The notes: generated by a model not told the origin, from the letters alone. Counted from the first letter of the stretch, positions 36,566 to 45,166 are shown. The stretch is 64,000 nt of DNA from an uncultured Flavobacteriaceae bacterium (GCA_938010765.1 CALLVX010000024.1:112198-176197); one strand, 5' to 3'. A program made the numbers and translations.

Positions 36566-38206
36566 TTATTTATCAAATAACTCAGCCATTGGTTTCTTTT
36601 CAGCCATGCCGGGCAACGGTACATTCAATAACATAGATAAGGTGGGTACAATTTGTGTAGTCGAATACACCTCTGTTGATTCCCCTATCTTAATGTTCCA
36701 GCCATACCAAAGCATGGGAACATGCGTATCATTATTATATAAGGTAGCATGTGTGGTTCCATACCCCCAATTCTGCATCCAACCAGTGTTATAAACAACA
36801 TACACATCCCCTGATCGCCTTCTGTTATAACTATTCTCTATAAAAAGATCCTTTTCACGACTTGTTATTTCTTCACTTATTCTACTGGTGACATACACTT
36901 CTTTAACCCCTTCATAGTGATATAGGTATTCTTCAATTCTGCTTAATATTACCTGCTTATCTTCATTGCCCTCATCGATATAAATCTGTGTATTATCCAT
37001 AAAAGTTATGTACTTGTATGTACCAAATTCTGTACTTAATTTCTCATTTAATTCCGTACTCAAAACCTTCGGATCATAATTGCCTGAGGGAATTTTGGAC
37101 TCTTTCAAAAAATTTGGATTGTCGCTTGCGGCGTGATCCGAGGTAAGGAACAAAAGGTAATTTTCCTTACCTATTTCATCGTTAAGAAATCCTATCAATT
37201 CCCCTATATCCCTATCTAAACGAATATAAGTATCTTCCAATTCCATGGAGCGTATACCAAAATCATGACCAATTTTATCTGTGCTCGAATAACTAATCGA
37301 TATAAAATCGATATTGCCATTTTGTCCCAAAGATTCCTCTTTTATAACGGTTTTGGCTAGCTCGGTCAATAGTGTATTTCCGAACGGAGTCTTCATCAAA
37401 AGGCTATATCCACCATTCTCTTCTTTTAACCGTTTTAAATCATAAGGAAAAACAGCATTCTCTCTTCCCTTGTATATTTTCTCATATTCAGAATCATCTG
37501 GATTACTATTAATATAGTTTTCATTTGGTAATATTGGTCTCCAAACACTATTTAATAATGAATCTGACATTCGCTTTTTATTGAACGTTCTTAAATAATA
37601 AGGTAGTTGATCCGAATAGTAAGTGCTTGAAATAAAACCTCCCTCATCCTCGTTAAACCAAAAGGCATAATCCGCCAAATGCCCGACAGGCAGAATTGCT
37701 GCCCTATCTTTTAGGGAAACTCCGATTACCATAGACCTCTTATTGTTAAAAAGCTTGAGTTCATCAGAAAACGTAGTGGCGAGCAATTTTCTTGGAGAAG
37801 CCGATATAGGCCTGTTATCGGCAAACCATTTTTTGCTTCCTCCTACGGTATAAACCGAACTATCAGCAACACAATAATGGGTGTTCCCAGACTCACTTTC
37901 GTACCAGTTATTCGACACTATTCCGTGATTTGCGGGAGTTGTTCCAGTATAAATAGTAGCATGTCCCGGACCAGTTTCGGTAGGGATATAATTATAATGG
38001 GTGTTCTTTTGATTAAACCCATTCTTACGTAAGAAATTAAAACCTTTTTGCGTAAAGTTAGCCTCAAAGCGGTATAGATACTCTGCCCGCATTTGATCCA
38101 CAACAATACCGACAATTAATTTGGGTTTACTGTTTTGCTGGGCGTATGTTTTATTTAAAAAAGCCAAAACAAGAAATGCTATCAAACTGTAATTTGTCAT
38201 TTTCAT
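36566..38206 (-). CDS. PafA-like alkaline phosphatase
   Basis: 546 residues from the ATG at 38206 (4 bp after the upstream stop; a second ATG follows at 38200). A signal peptide (LIAFLVLAFLNKTYAQ) precedes the phosphatase fold: VGIVVDQMRAEYLYRF (metal Asp), nucleophile Thr in GPGHATIYTGTTPANHG, SLKDRAAILPVGH (the K-x-R of PafA-type monoesterases), SSTDKIGHDFG and TSDHAASDNP for the remaining metal ligands. PafA enzymes cut phosphate monoesters, including nucleotides, in the periplasm. Here, next to a nucleoside transporter, it most likely supplies nucleosides from nucleotides; the substrate range is inferred. Confidence 0.85.
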   Translation of the reverse strand: MKMTNYSLIAFLVLAFLNKTYAQQNSKPKLIVGIVVDQMRAEYLYRFEANFTQKGFNFLRKNGFNQKNTHYNYIPTETGPGHATIYTGTTPANHGIVSNNWYESESGNTHYCVADSSVYTVGGSKKWFADNRPISASPRKLLATTFSDELKLFNNKRSMVIGVSLKDRAAILPVGHLADYAFWFNEDEGGFISSTYYSDQLPYYLRTFNKKRMSDSLLNSVWRPILPNENYINSNPDDSEYEKIYKGRENAVFPYDLKRLKEENGGYSLLMKTPFGNTLLTELAKTVIKEESLGQNGNIDFISISYSSTDKIGHDFGIRSMELEDTYIRLDRDIGELIGFLNDEIGKENYLLFLTSDHAASDNPNFLKESKIPSGNYDPKVLSTELNEKLSTEFGTYKYITFMDNTQIYIDEGNEDKQVILSRIEEYLYHYEGVKEVYVTSRISEEITSREKDLFIENSYNRRRSGDVYVVYNTGWMQNWGYGTTHATLYNNDTHVPMLWYGWNIKIGESTEVYSTTQIVPTLSMLLNVPLPGMAEKKPMAELFDK

Positions 38207-38210
38207 TTTT

Positions 38211-39449
38211 TCAATCAATTTCGTTGAACTCTTCTTTTTTATGTCTGTACTTAAATAATACAGCAAAAGCGATTCCGATAATCATGGCATAAACAGCGAA
38301 TACCGACCAGATAAATGACCAGTTCTTACTGCCCGTATCAGAAAAGTAATCAACCACAAAACCGCTTGTGTAGGCCCCTAAGGTGGCGCCGATTCCGTTC
38401 ACCATCATCATAAATAAACCTTGGGCACTAGACCGCATCTTAGGATCGGTCTCTTTATTGATGTACAAGGATCCCGAAACAAAATAAAAATCGAACGCCA
38501 TACCGTATACCAGCATCGATAGAATTAACATTACCAAGCCGATGCCTTCGGGGTTTCCTAAGGCAAACAAACCAAAACGCAATATCCAGGCGAACATACT
38601 GATCATTACCACTTTTTTAATACCATACCGTTTTAAAAAAAAAGGAATTGCCAGAATAAAAAGGATTTCGGAAAGTTGGGAGAGCGAGACTAAAAAAACG
38701 GAATGTTCTACCGCAAATGAATCCTTATAACCCAACTCGAAATCATTTAAAAAAGGAACACCCCAAATATTCGTTACTTGAAGCGCCACCCCTAAAAGCA
38801 TCGAAAAAACAAAGAAAATTGCCATATTCCGCTCCTTTAAAAGTTGAAAGGCGTCGAGACCAAAACGTTGTACCCATGATTTGTATTCACCCTTATCAAT
38901 CGGGACTTTGGGCAATGTAATTGAATATAGCCCCAAGAGAAGGGAGGCCGCCGCACCTAAGTAAAACTGATATGCACTTACCTTATAACCAAGAACATCT
39001 ACCGACCAAGCGGCCAAAATAAAACCAATTGTGCCCCAGACCCTTATAGGCGGAAAAGACCTTATCGGATCCAAGCCATGTTTTTCTAAATTGAAGTAGG
39101 ATATGGAATTGTTCAATGCCAGGGTAGGCATATAACAAACGGAGACCAATAACATAACCAAGTAGAAATTGGTAAAGCCCGATGCTTCTGCCAATAGCCA
39201 AAAGAGACCCGATAACAACAAATGACAAATACCAAAAACTTTTTCGGCATTTACCAATTTGTCGGCGACCATACCCAGGATAGGAGGCATAAAGGTAGAT
39301 GCCATTCCCAAGGTTGCATAAACCGCCCCAACTTGAAGACCTGTAAAACCAAGTGTCTCTACCATATACGCCCCGGCCGATAACAACCAGGAACCCCATG
39401 AGAAAAACTCTAGAAAGTTTAAAATTGCCAATCTACTCTTTATACCCAT
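38211..39449 (-). CDS. nupG: Nucleoside transporter, NupG-like (MFS)
   Basis: 412 residues with 12 hydrophobic segments. The start (NFLEFFSWGSWLLSAGAYMV), the loop FNLEKHGLDPIRSFPPIRVWG and the C-terminal half (FYFVSGSLYINKETDPKMRSSAQGLFMM) match the nucleoside:H+ symporter family to which NupG and XapB belong. It would bring nucleosides across the inner membrane. Genes for a nucleoside hydrolase, ribokinase and guanine deaminase lie upstream, and a phosphatase that could make nucleosides lies directly downstream, 4 bp on. Confidence 0.87.
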   Translation of the reverse strand: MGIKSRLAILNFLEFFSWGSWLLSAGAYMVETLGFTGLQVGAVYATLGMASTFMPPILGMVADKLVNAEKVFGICHLLLSGLFWLLAEASGFTNFYLVMLLVSVCYMPTLALNNSISYFNLEKHGLDPIRSFPPIRVWGTIGFILAAWSVDVLGYKVSAYQFYLGAAASLLLGLYSITLPKVPIDKGEYKSWVQRFGLDAFQLLKERNMAIFFVFSMLLGVALQVTNIWGVPFLNDFELGYKDSFAVEHSVFLVSLSQLSEILFILAIPFFLKRYGIKKVVMISMFAWILRFGLFALGNPEGIGLVMLILSMLVYGMAFDFYFVSGSLYINKETDPKMRSSAQGLFMMMVNGIGATLGAYTSGFVVDYFSDTGSKNWSFIWSVFAVYAMIIGIAFAVLFKYRHKKEEFNEID

Positions 39450-39649
39450 GCGGATTTTTTTGACTTTCGTTTGTAGTTTTGCTTGGTGTGGTAAGCAGAG
39501 AAAATTTAATTTGCAACCTTATATAGGGCGGTTTAGGCCTTTTTAAAGATTCTAATTTGGAAAATCTACCAAATGCATTACAAAGCTGCGCCACATCTTA
39601 GCAGGTAGCATTCTAACCCAGCCGTTCGGTACTATTTAACTGATATGAA

Positions 39650-40123
39650 TTAATATTCAGTGCGATCTTCCTTAAGTGCCCATTGCTTAAAAGGCTCCAA
39701 GGCAATTTCACGACCTACCTGCTCAAATGGAATACTTCTGTTAGCATATGGCAATGGTATTTCCTGGTATATAAATTCATCATCAAAACCAATTTTTGCC
39801 GCATCTTGTTGATTGCTGCCATAGTATACTTTATCGGGTCTTGCCCAATAAATAGCCCCCAGACACATGGGGCACGGCTCACAAGAAGTATAGATTTCAC
39901 ATCCGTCTAGTTGAAAAGAGTTCAACGTTTTGCAAGCATCCCTAATAGCAGTTACCTCTGCATGTGCCGTTGGGTCATTTGTGGAAGTGACTTTGTTGTT
40001 CCCTTTGCCTACAATTTCACCGTTTTTCACTATTACACAACCAAACGGACCTCCTTCATTGTTCCTCATTCCACTCAAGGCCGCGTCTACGGCTTTTTTC
40101 ATATATGTTTCTTGATCACTCAT
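39650..40123 (-). CDS. guaD: Guanine deaminase (CDA-fold)
   Basis: 157 residues, cytidine-deaminase superfamily. Zinc motifs are TAHAEVTAIRDAC (HAE) and TSCEPCPMCLGAIYW (PCxxC). The length and C-terminal motif with ANRSIPFEQVGREIALEPFKQWA match bacterial GuaD (as in Bacillus subtilis), which turns guanine into xanthine, the substrate of the neighbouring xanthine dehydrogenase. A tRNA adenosine deaminase (TadA) is the main alternative but would be expected near other genes. 200 bp separate it from nupG. Confidence 0.83.
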   Translation of the reverse strand: MSDQETYMKKAVDAALSGMRNNEGGPFGCVIVKNGEIVGKGNNKVTSTNDPTAHAEVTAIRDACKTLNSFQLDGCEIYTSCEPCPMCLGAIYWARPDKVYYGSNQQDAAKIGFDDEFIYQEIPLPYANRSIPFEQVGREIALEPFKQWALKEDRTEY

Positions 40124-40219
40124 AGTCTCTTAAATTGAATGGTTATTTTGATATTAACAACTTCGTTCGCCCAGCGCATTAAAATAGGTTGGTTTTAAAA
40201 GTTAATAATTACCCGTTAT

Positions 40220-41158
40220 TTATGCAACCAACGATTTTCGAAGCATCGTCAAAAACTTTTCCCTGTCGGCCTTTAAAACAACTTTGGCGTTGGGTACTTT
40301 ATTTGATGATTTGGAAAAATCCATGACGGTTTGCCCTCTAGAATCATCATCGTTGACCAATATAGTAACATGAGCCTCTTTGGCTTCGGTCGCTATTGTT
40401 CTATCTAATGCAATGGCCATTGCGATAGGATCAGGTAGGTCAAAACCCCCTAGGCCAGATATTTTTTGTCCAAACTCAGCCACCGTTTTTTGAATATCGA
40501 TACAAAAGTCGGCCAATGAAGTACCTAAGGCCTTAATATCCTCTACATCTTGATTATTGAATACCGCATATTCCCTAGAAATGTCCCAGCCCACCATCGT
40601 AATAGGCATTCCTGATTCAAAAACAATCTTTGCGGCCTCTGGATCTGCCCAAATATTATATTCTGCTATAGGTGTAATATTGCCCCTACCCTGCCCTATA
40701 CCACCCATGATGATACATTCTTTAACTTTAGCGGCGATTGTCTTATCTAAAAGCAGGGCCATTGCGATATTGGTCAACGGAGCCAAACATATTAAGGAAA
40801 TTTCTCTTTCGTATTTGTTTATCTGTGTTATCAACACATTTGGCGCACACTCTGGCCGTGGGGTAAAACCATGTAAGTGCAAGCCAATATCGCCCATACC
40901 ATCAACACCATGAACGTGTTCGGCGGTCTTTAAATCTCGCACCAAGGGTTTCTCCATACCTGCGTAAACCGGTATATCAACATCGCACATGCCAAGGGTG
41001 TACATCGCATTTTGCACGGCCTGATCCAAAGGAACGTTCCCAGCTACTACCGTAATCGCCTCGATTTCGATATCAGGTTGTTTTATGGCCATAATTAAGG
41101 CAACAGCATCATCTGAAGCAGTATCGGTATCGATTATAACTTTTCCTTGCATGCTCAT
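40220..41158 (-). CDS. Inosine/uridine-preferring nucleoside hydrolase
   Basis: 312 residues. Splits nucleosides into base and ribose. The calcium-binding Asp cluster near the start reads IIDTDTASDDAVALI (usual DTDPGxDDA, with Thr-Ala-Ser for Pro-Gly-x), followed by AITVVAGNVPLDQA, VYAGMEKPLV and the later GWDISREYAVF and GFDLPDPIAMAIAL blocks with the last Asp ligand. The rbsK stop is 4 bp upstream, fitting capture of the released ribose. Start could be the second Met at 41152. Confidence 0.9.
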   Translation of the reverse strand: MSMQGKVIIDTDTASDDAVALIMAIKQPDIEIEAITVVAGNVPLDQAVQNAMYTLGMCDVDIPVYAGMEKPLVRDLKTAEHVHGVDGMGDIGLHLHGFTPRPECAPNVLITQINKYEREISLICLAPLTNIAMALLLDKTIAAKVKECIIMGGIGQGRGNITPIAEYNIWADPEAAKIVFESGMPITMVGWDISREYAVFNNQDVEDIKALGTSLADFCIDIQKTVAEFGQKISGLGGFDLPDPIAMAIALDRTIATEAKEAHVTILVNDDDSRGQTVMDFSKSSNKVPNAKVVLKADREKFLTMLRKSLVA

Positions 41159-41162
41159 TTTT

Positions 41163-42086
41163 TTAAGTTCTTATATTTTCAAGTTTAGCTACCTCGTTCC
41201 TATAGGGGATAGAGGCCTGGGCCCCCAATTTCCCGACACCTATCGACGCAGCCTTGTTGGCAAATTCGATTGATTTTCGCCAACCGTTTTCCTCCGACAA
41301 AGCAACGGCCAAGGCTCCGTTGAAAATATCCCCCGCTGCAGTTGTATCTACTGTTTTCACTTTAATGGCAGGTACTAGAAATGATTCTTTCGAATTTTTG
41401 AAGTAAGCCCCTTTTTCTCCCAACGTAATCAATACATTCTCAACACCTCTTTTCAAAAAAACAGTAGCAGCCGCGCTGGCCGATTTCAGATCATTAACTT
41501 CTACCCCTGTTAATTCGGATGCCTCTGTTTCATTTGGGGTTATAAGATAAAGCCCTTTATATATCTCCGAATCTAAATATTTGCTTGGTGCGGGGTTCAG
41601 AATTACATTTTTGCCATGTGCAGCGGCCATCCTAATTATGTATGCTACCGTTAGAATCGGAATCTCAAGTTGCACAAGCACAATAGCCGCTTGTTTAAAT
41701 GCTTCAACAGATTTATTAATCTCCTCTACGCCCAAACGTTGATTTGCGCCCGGAGATACGACTATAGAATTTTGCCCTTCTTGATTCACAGTAATAAAAG
41801 CGACACCTGTGGGCTTTTCAAGGGTCTCGTAAATGAACTTGGTCTGAATTCCATCTGCAAGGAATCCTTTGCGAGCAATTGTTGCAAAATCATCCTTGCC
41901 CAACATACTTACGAAAGTTACATTGCCGCCAAGTCTTGCAGCGGCAACTGCTTGGTTGGCACCTTTACCTCCTTGTAATACAACAAAGTTCTTCCCTATT
42001 ACGGTTTCTCCTGGCTGCGGAAATTGTTGCGTTTGTATTACCATGTCGGTATTGGTACTCCCGATTACCGTTATTGATTTATTCAT
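41163..42086 (-). CDS. rbsK: Ribokinase
   Basis: 307 residues, PfkB family. Phosphorylates the ribose freed by the nucleoside hydrolase. First signature: IGSTNTDMVIQTQQFPQPGE, then LQGGKGANQAVAAARLGG. Second signature: VKTVDTTAAGDIFNGALAVA with the catalytic Asp (usual DTTGAGDxF, here Ala-Ala for Gly-Ala). The ATP/substrate contacts NPAPSKYL and LITLGEKGAYF are also present. It is the first gene of a - strand group and is preceded by two proposed operators. Confidence 0.9.
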   Translation of the reverse strand: MNKSITVIGSTNTDMVIQTQQFPQPGETVIGKNFVVLQGGKGANQAVAAARLGGNVTFVSMLGKDDFATIARKGFLADGIQTKFIYETLEKPTGVAFITVNQEGQNSIVVSPGANQRLGVEEINKSVEAFKQAAIVLVQLEIPILTVAYIIRMAAAHGKNVILNPAPSKYLDSEIYKGLYLITPNETEASELTGVEVNDLKSASAAATVFLKRGVENVLITLGEKGAYFKNSKESFLVPAIKVKTVDTTAAGDIFNGALAVALSEENGWRKSIEFANKAASIGVGKLGAQASIPYRNEVAKLENIRT

Positions 42087-42172
42087 TAGTGATTTCTTTA
42101 TTTTTTAAGTATTCCTTTCCTCTGTTGTCCGCACCTTTTTGGAACGATCAACCAAAATTCATAGTACGCACA

Positions 42173-42188
42173 GAACAAACGATTGTTC
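42173..42188. promoter_or_regulatory. Proposed LacI-family operator, site 4
   Basis: GAACAAACGATTGTTC, 15 of 16 positions equal to the consensus. On the - strand it directly follows a TTTA-N18-TATTTTTG promoter (-7 box at 42195-42188), so it covers the expected start of transcription of rbsK, 87 bp before the ATG. Confidence 0.7.
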
Positions 42189-42217
42189 AAAAATACGTGT
42201 TTTATTTGAATTTTAAA
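42188..42217 (-). promoter_or_regulatory. Promoter for rbsK operon
   Basis: On the - strand TTTA (42217-42214), 18 bases, then TATTTTTG (42195-42188), a full match to the TAnnTTTG box with one mismatch in the -33 element. Operator site 4 begins at its last base. Confidence 0.5.
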
Positions 42218-42325
42218 CTCATTCTCGCATTATTTGCTAACAATGCCCATATAAATAAGTGCCAATGCCTCTGTGAATCATACAGTACAAGAATGATTGA
42301 GATGAATCTTTTTAAAACTCAATTT

Positions 42326-42341
42326 AAACAAACGTTTGTTC
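42326..42341. promoter_or_regulatory. Proposed LacI-family operator, site 5
   Basis: AAACAAACGTTTGTTC, 15 of 16 positions equal to the consensus. It lies 239 bp upstream of rbsK and 59 bp downstream of the stop of the convergent side gene at 42400, so it most likely serves rbsK as an auxiliary site. Confidence 0.6.
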
Positions 42342-42399
42342 AAATTAAGTTTTAAAAAAAGTTTACCCATTAAAGGATAAAAGGGTACAAAACACTATT

Positions 42400-43800
42400 T
42401 TAAATACTCATTTTACTTGACGATTTCCTAGCAGCTCCTAACTGAGAATCAGTCGTTTCCCTATTTTCGCTACTCGTTGGCAATCTATCAATATTCTGTG
42501 CAATTCCAAAACGGCCTACCATATCCTTATCTACCGCTTCTTCTTCTTCAGTCTCTCGTAACCCTTCCACACCCCTAACAACTTGGTCTAATTCAATCTC
42601 TGTTAACAATTGCATTTCTGGTACTTCTTTTACTAATCCCTCTAATCCCTCAGATTCATTGGTTCTGCCTGCCGTGATATCATCGAAGTTGATAATTGTG
42701 TCTCCGCCTAGTTCCTGTATTATCATATTTTTATCTTTCTGCTCAAGAGTGGTCTCATTTATTGCATCTTTTAATTCGTGTAAAGTCCAGCCATTGCTTT
42801 TTGCTACCTCAACAAGTTCTTGAAAAACTTCAGCCGTTTCTTTTTCTATTTCTTTTCCGCCTATCAAGGCCCTAAGGGTTTTTTCTGTTTTTTGCTTGAA
42901 TTCAACCCTATTAAACTCTACTGGAATATCTACATTTTCTAAATCTAGAATGAATTGATTCAATCTAAGTTCCAGATCCTCTTCGTTATCGATTTTTGTC
43001 AGGTCAGACCTAAATTCAACTACAAGCGACCTTGTTATTTCAGCTATTTGTTCAGTTTGCCCAAAATCAAATTTAGCTTCATGACTCAATTCGGCTCTTA
43101 GCACAGATTGTATTTTTTCTTTAACAACTTCTACCCCGTCCTCTTTTCCGAATCTTCGTGAAGTTATTTCTAGACTATCGACCAAGCCAAACATTCTAAC
43201 ATACATGCTTTCTTCTTTATCTTTCCTTATTTCGGATCCCATCTTAGACTTTAGAAATTGATTCTGAAGTTTTGACTTTCTTGAAGCCCTATATGCAGCA
43301 TAAAAAGCATACCCAGTCATAACACTTAGCGCGGCAAGACCTAACGGTGGCGCACTAAGCCCAGCACCTATTGCTAAACCAAGAAACAAAGTTGCCGCTC
43401 CGATTAAAATTCCACGATATTGAGGCGCACCTGTTCTAGAAGCTGAGATAAAATCTTTCATTCTCTTTTCACTCATTAGAAGTTGCTCCATAGAGTAAAC
43501 TGACTTTTTCTGCAGCCGAACCGAGTTCTTATGCGTCCAAACAATGGGAAACGGAAGAATGATATGTCTTAAGCTACTTTTTCCAAAGTTCACCGTTTGT
43601 TGCCCAAACTTTCTCGCCTTATCCATTTTTGTATCATTGTCATCATATTTTACAGGTTTATTTATAACAAGTAAATAACTAACCAAACGCTTCTGCCACG
43701 GATGCTCATTTTGTGTCAAAACACTTCTGAGATATTTTCTTCTTTCACTTACAGTTTTTTTATTGTAAAACTCTTTCCAATTAATGTTATCCATTGCCAT
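42400..43800 (-). CDS. Unrecognised protein with two central membrane helices
   Basis: 466 residues, no known family recognised. From the start: a charged helical region (KKTVSERRKYLRSVL), a basic middle, a glycine/alanine-rich hydrophobic hairpin at about residues 125-165 (GILIGAATLFLGLAIGAGL, then LAALSVMTGYAFYAAY) and a long charged, probably coiled-coil and helical second half rich in Glu and Lys. The last 60 residues are acidic and low in complexity. The hairpin suggests a monotopic or two-span membrane protein. It stands alone between long non-coding stretches. A second start codon two residues in is equally possible. The gene's A+T content looks higher than its neighbours. Confidence 0.65.
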   Translation of the reverse strand: MAMDNINWKEFYNKKTVSERRKYLRSVLTQNEHPWQKRLVSYLLVINKPVKYDDNDTKMDKARKFGQQTVNFGKSSLRHIILPFPIVWTHKNSVRLQKKSVYSMEQLLMSEKRMKDFISASRTGAPQYRGILIGAATLFLGLAIGAGLSAPPLGLAALSVMTGYAFYAAYRASRKSKLQNQFLKSKMGSEIRKDKEESMYVRMFGLVDSLEITSRRFGKEDGVEVVKEKIQSVLRAELSHEAKFDFGQTEQIAEITRSLVVEFRSDLTKIDNEEDLELRLNQFILDLENVDIPVEFNRVEFKQKTEKTLRALIGGKEIEKETAEVFQELVEVAKSNGWTLHELKDAINETTLEQKDKNMIIQELGGDTIINFDDITAGRTNESEGLEGLVKEVPEMQLLTEIELDQVVRGVEGLRETEEEEAVDKDMVGRFGIAQNIDRLPTSSENRETTDSQLGAARKSSSKMSI

Positions 43801-44229
43801 AGTATTCTGTTTTAAAACTCATTAAAATTTAAAGTTCTTTTATCTATGTATAAATAAATGTCAAAACCCCCTACCCTAGAAATGTTAAAAAAATCCCAAA
43901 GTCCAAATATTTTGAACTTTTTGGCGATGGTCCCCATATATATCCTGTGTAACTCAAAGGGTTTTCGGCTTCCCAATTATGCAGTTTTCGGCGGTAATTA
44001 TCTATAGTGAGTTAAATAAAATTAGTATAAACCATCTTTCAAAATAACAAAAACTCCCCCTCGTATTGGTCGTAAACGGGACAATCCCCTACGCTATCTT
44101 ATCTTTGACACATAAACGGTATACAAAACATATTTCTATAGATTTTTAGATGTTGCACCATAAAAGGCTTGCTGCCCTATCTATAAATCCAAAAAAAGTC
44201 TAAAACATTACTTAAATCAAAATTCAAAA
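43801..44229. other. 429-bp region without a gene
   Basis: No gene is supported on either strand. It separates the divergent unknown gene and the cobalamin adenosyltransferase gene and must hold both promoters. I see no obvious -33/-7 pair with full consensus, no riboswitch-like structure and no repeat. Confidence 0.5.
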
Positions 44230-44805
44230 ATGAAAATATATACCAAAACTGGGGATAAAGGTTCTACGGCATTGTTCGGAGGCACTCGGGTGCCAAAGCA
44301 TCATATACGCATCAATAGCTACGGTACGATAGATGAATTAAATTCGTGGCTTGGACTTATTCGCGACCAACAAATTGACACGCATTCCCAAAAGATTCTC
44401 ACCAATATCCAGGACAAACTTTTTACCGTGGGGGCCATATTGGCCACAGAACCTCAAAAAGCAGTGCTGAAAAATGGAAAAGAACGTTTGAACATCCCTA
44501 AAATCAGTGATGCAGACATACTCTTCCTTGAAACTGAAATGGATCAAATGGAAGAAAACCTTCCGCCCATGACGCATTTTATACTTCCCGGGGGCCATAC
44601 CACCGTGTCATACTGTCACTTGGCACGAACGGTTTGCAGAAGAGCCGAGCGCATGGCCACCCTGTTATACGAAAATGAACCTTTTGAAGACAGTGTATTG
44701 GTATATCTCAACCGTTTGTCGGACTATCTGTTCGTATTGGCACGAAAGTTGTCAAAAGATTTACTGGCAACCGAAATAAAGTGGATTCCCCAAAAAAACG
44801 GTTAA
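44230..44805 (+). CDS. Cob(I)alamin adenosyltransferase, PduO type
   Basis: 191 residues. Transfers adenosine from ATP to cob(I)alamin to make coenzyme B12. The start KIYTKTGDKGSTALFGGTRV is the ATP-binding motif; RINSYGTIDELNSWLGLIRD, ILPGGH and the C-terminal RTVCRRAERMA with YLNRLSDYLFVLAR are the conserved active-site stretches. PduO/MMAB type rather than CobA. It may supply methylmalonyl-CoA mutase; no B12-dependent enzyme is in the window. A stand-alone gene. Confidence 0.93.
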   Translation: MKIYTKTGDKGSTALFGGTRVPKHHIRINSYGTIDELNSWLGLIRDQQIDTHSQKILTNIQDKLFTVGAILATEPQKAVLKNGKERLNIPKISDADILFLETEMDQMEENLPPMTHFILPGGHTTVSYCHLARTVCRRAERMATLLYENEPFEDSVLVYLNRLSDYLFVLARKLSKDLLATEIKWIPQKNG

Positions 44806-44885
44806 TAAGCTCCTATTTTTTAGCCTTGCACAATATTAAATAAAAAATTGTGTTGATAAATTACGTGAAATAGTATAGAAAAAAC

Positions 44886-44915
44886 TTGGCTATTTCCTTT
44901 TAAAATTTACTTTTG
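44886..44915 (+). promoter_or_regulatory. Consensus flavobacterial promoter for DUF2795 gene
   Basis: TTG at 44886-44888, a 19-base spacer and TACTTTTG at 44908-44915: an exact match to the TTG-N19-TAnnTTTG consensus. Transcription should begin about 7 bases later, near 44922, some 20 bases before the ATG at 44942. Confidence 0.7.
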
Positions 44916-44941
44916 CAAAATATTAAAATCAAACCATCAGC

Positions 44942-45166
44942 ATGTACTGGACATTAGAACTAGCATCCTATTTAAGTGATGCGCCCTGGCCGGCCACCAA
45001 AGACGAATTAATAGATTACTCTATTAGAACCGGCGCGCCTTTAGAGGTCGTAGAAAACCTTCAGTCTATGGAAGAGGAAGGTGGGGAAATTTACGAGTCT
45101 ATCGAAGAAATATGGCCCGACTATCCCACAGAGGAAGATTACCTCTGGAACGAGGACGAATATTAA
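44942..45166 (+). CDS. Small acidic DUF2795 protein
   Basis: 74 residues, strongly acidic. The pattern YWTLELASYLSDAPWPATKD and the later APLEVVENLQSMEEEG are the DUF2795 fold, a small helical domain found in many bacteria. The C-terminus is an acidic tail (DYPTEEDYLWNEDEY). Function unknown. It is the first gene after a consensus promoter and is followed by a terminator, so it forms its own transcript. It is conserved next to secA in some relatives as far as I recall, a statement to be tested. Confidence 0.85.
   Translation: MYWTLELASYLSDAPWPATKDELIDYSIRTGAPLEVVENLQSMEEEGGEIYESIEEIWPDYPTEEDYLWNEDEY

Larger units (their letters stand above)
42087..42399. other. 313-bp regulatory region before rbsK
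   Basis: No gene. The stretch holds the rbsK promoter and two copies of the 16-bp palindrome (sites 4 and 5). Their centres are 153 bp apart, a distance over which a LacI-type tetramer or two dimers could form a loop. The rest is A+T-rich and unremarkable. Confidence 0.6.

Noticed and set aside
39462..39477. CTTTCGTTTGTAG as a sixth LacI operator before nupG
   Set aside because: Only the right half (CGTTTGT) resembles the consensus; the left half does not match.
39650..40123. tRNA adenosine deaminase TadA instead of guanine deaminase
   Set aside because: Length, C-terminal motif and purine context fit GuaD better, though the alternative cannot be excluded completely.
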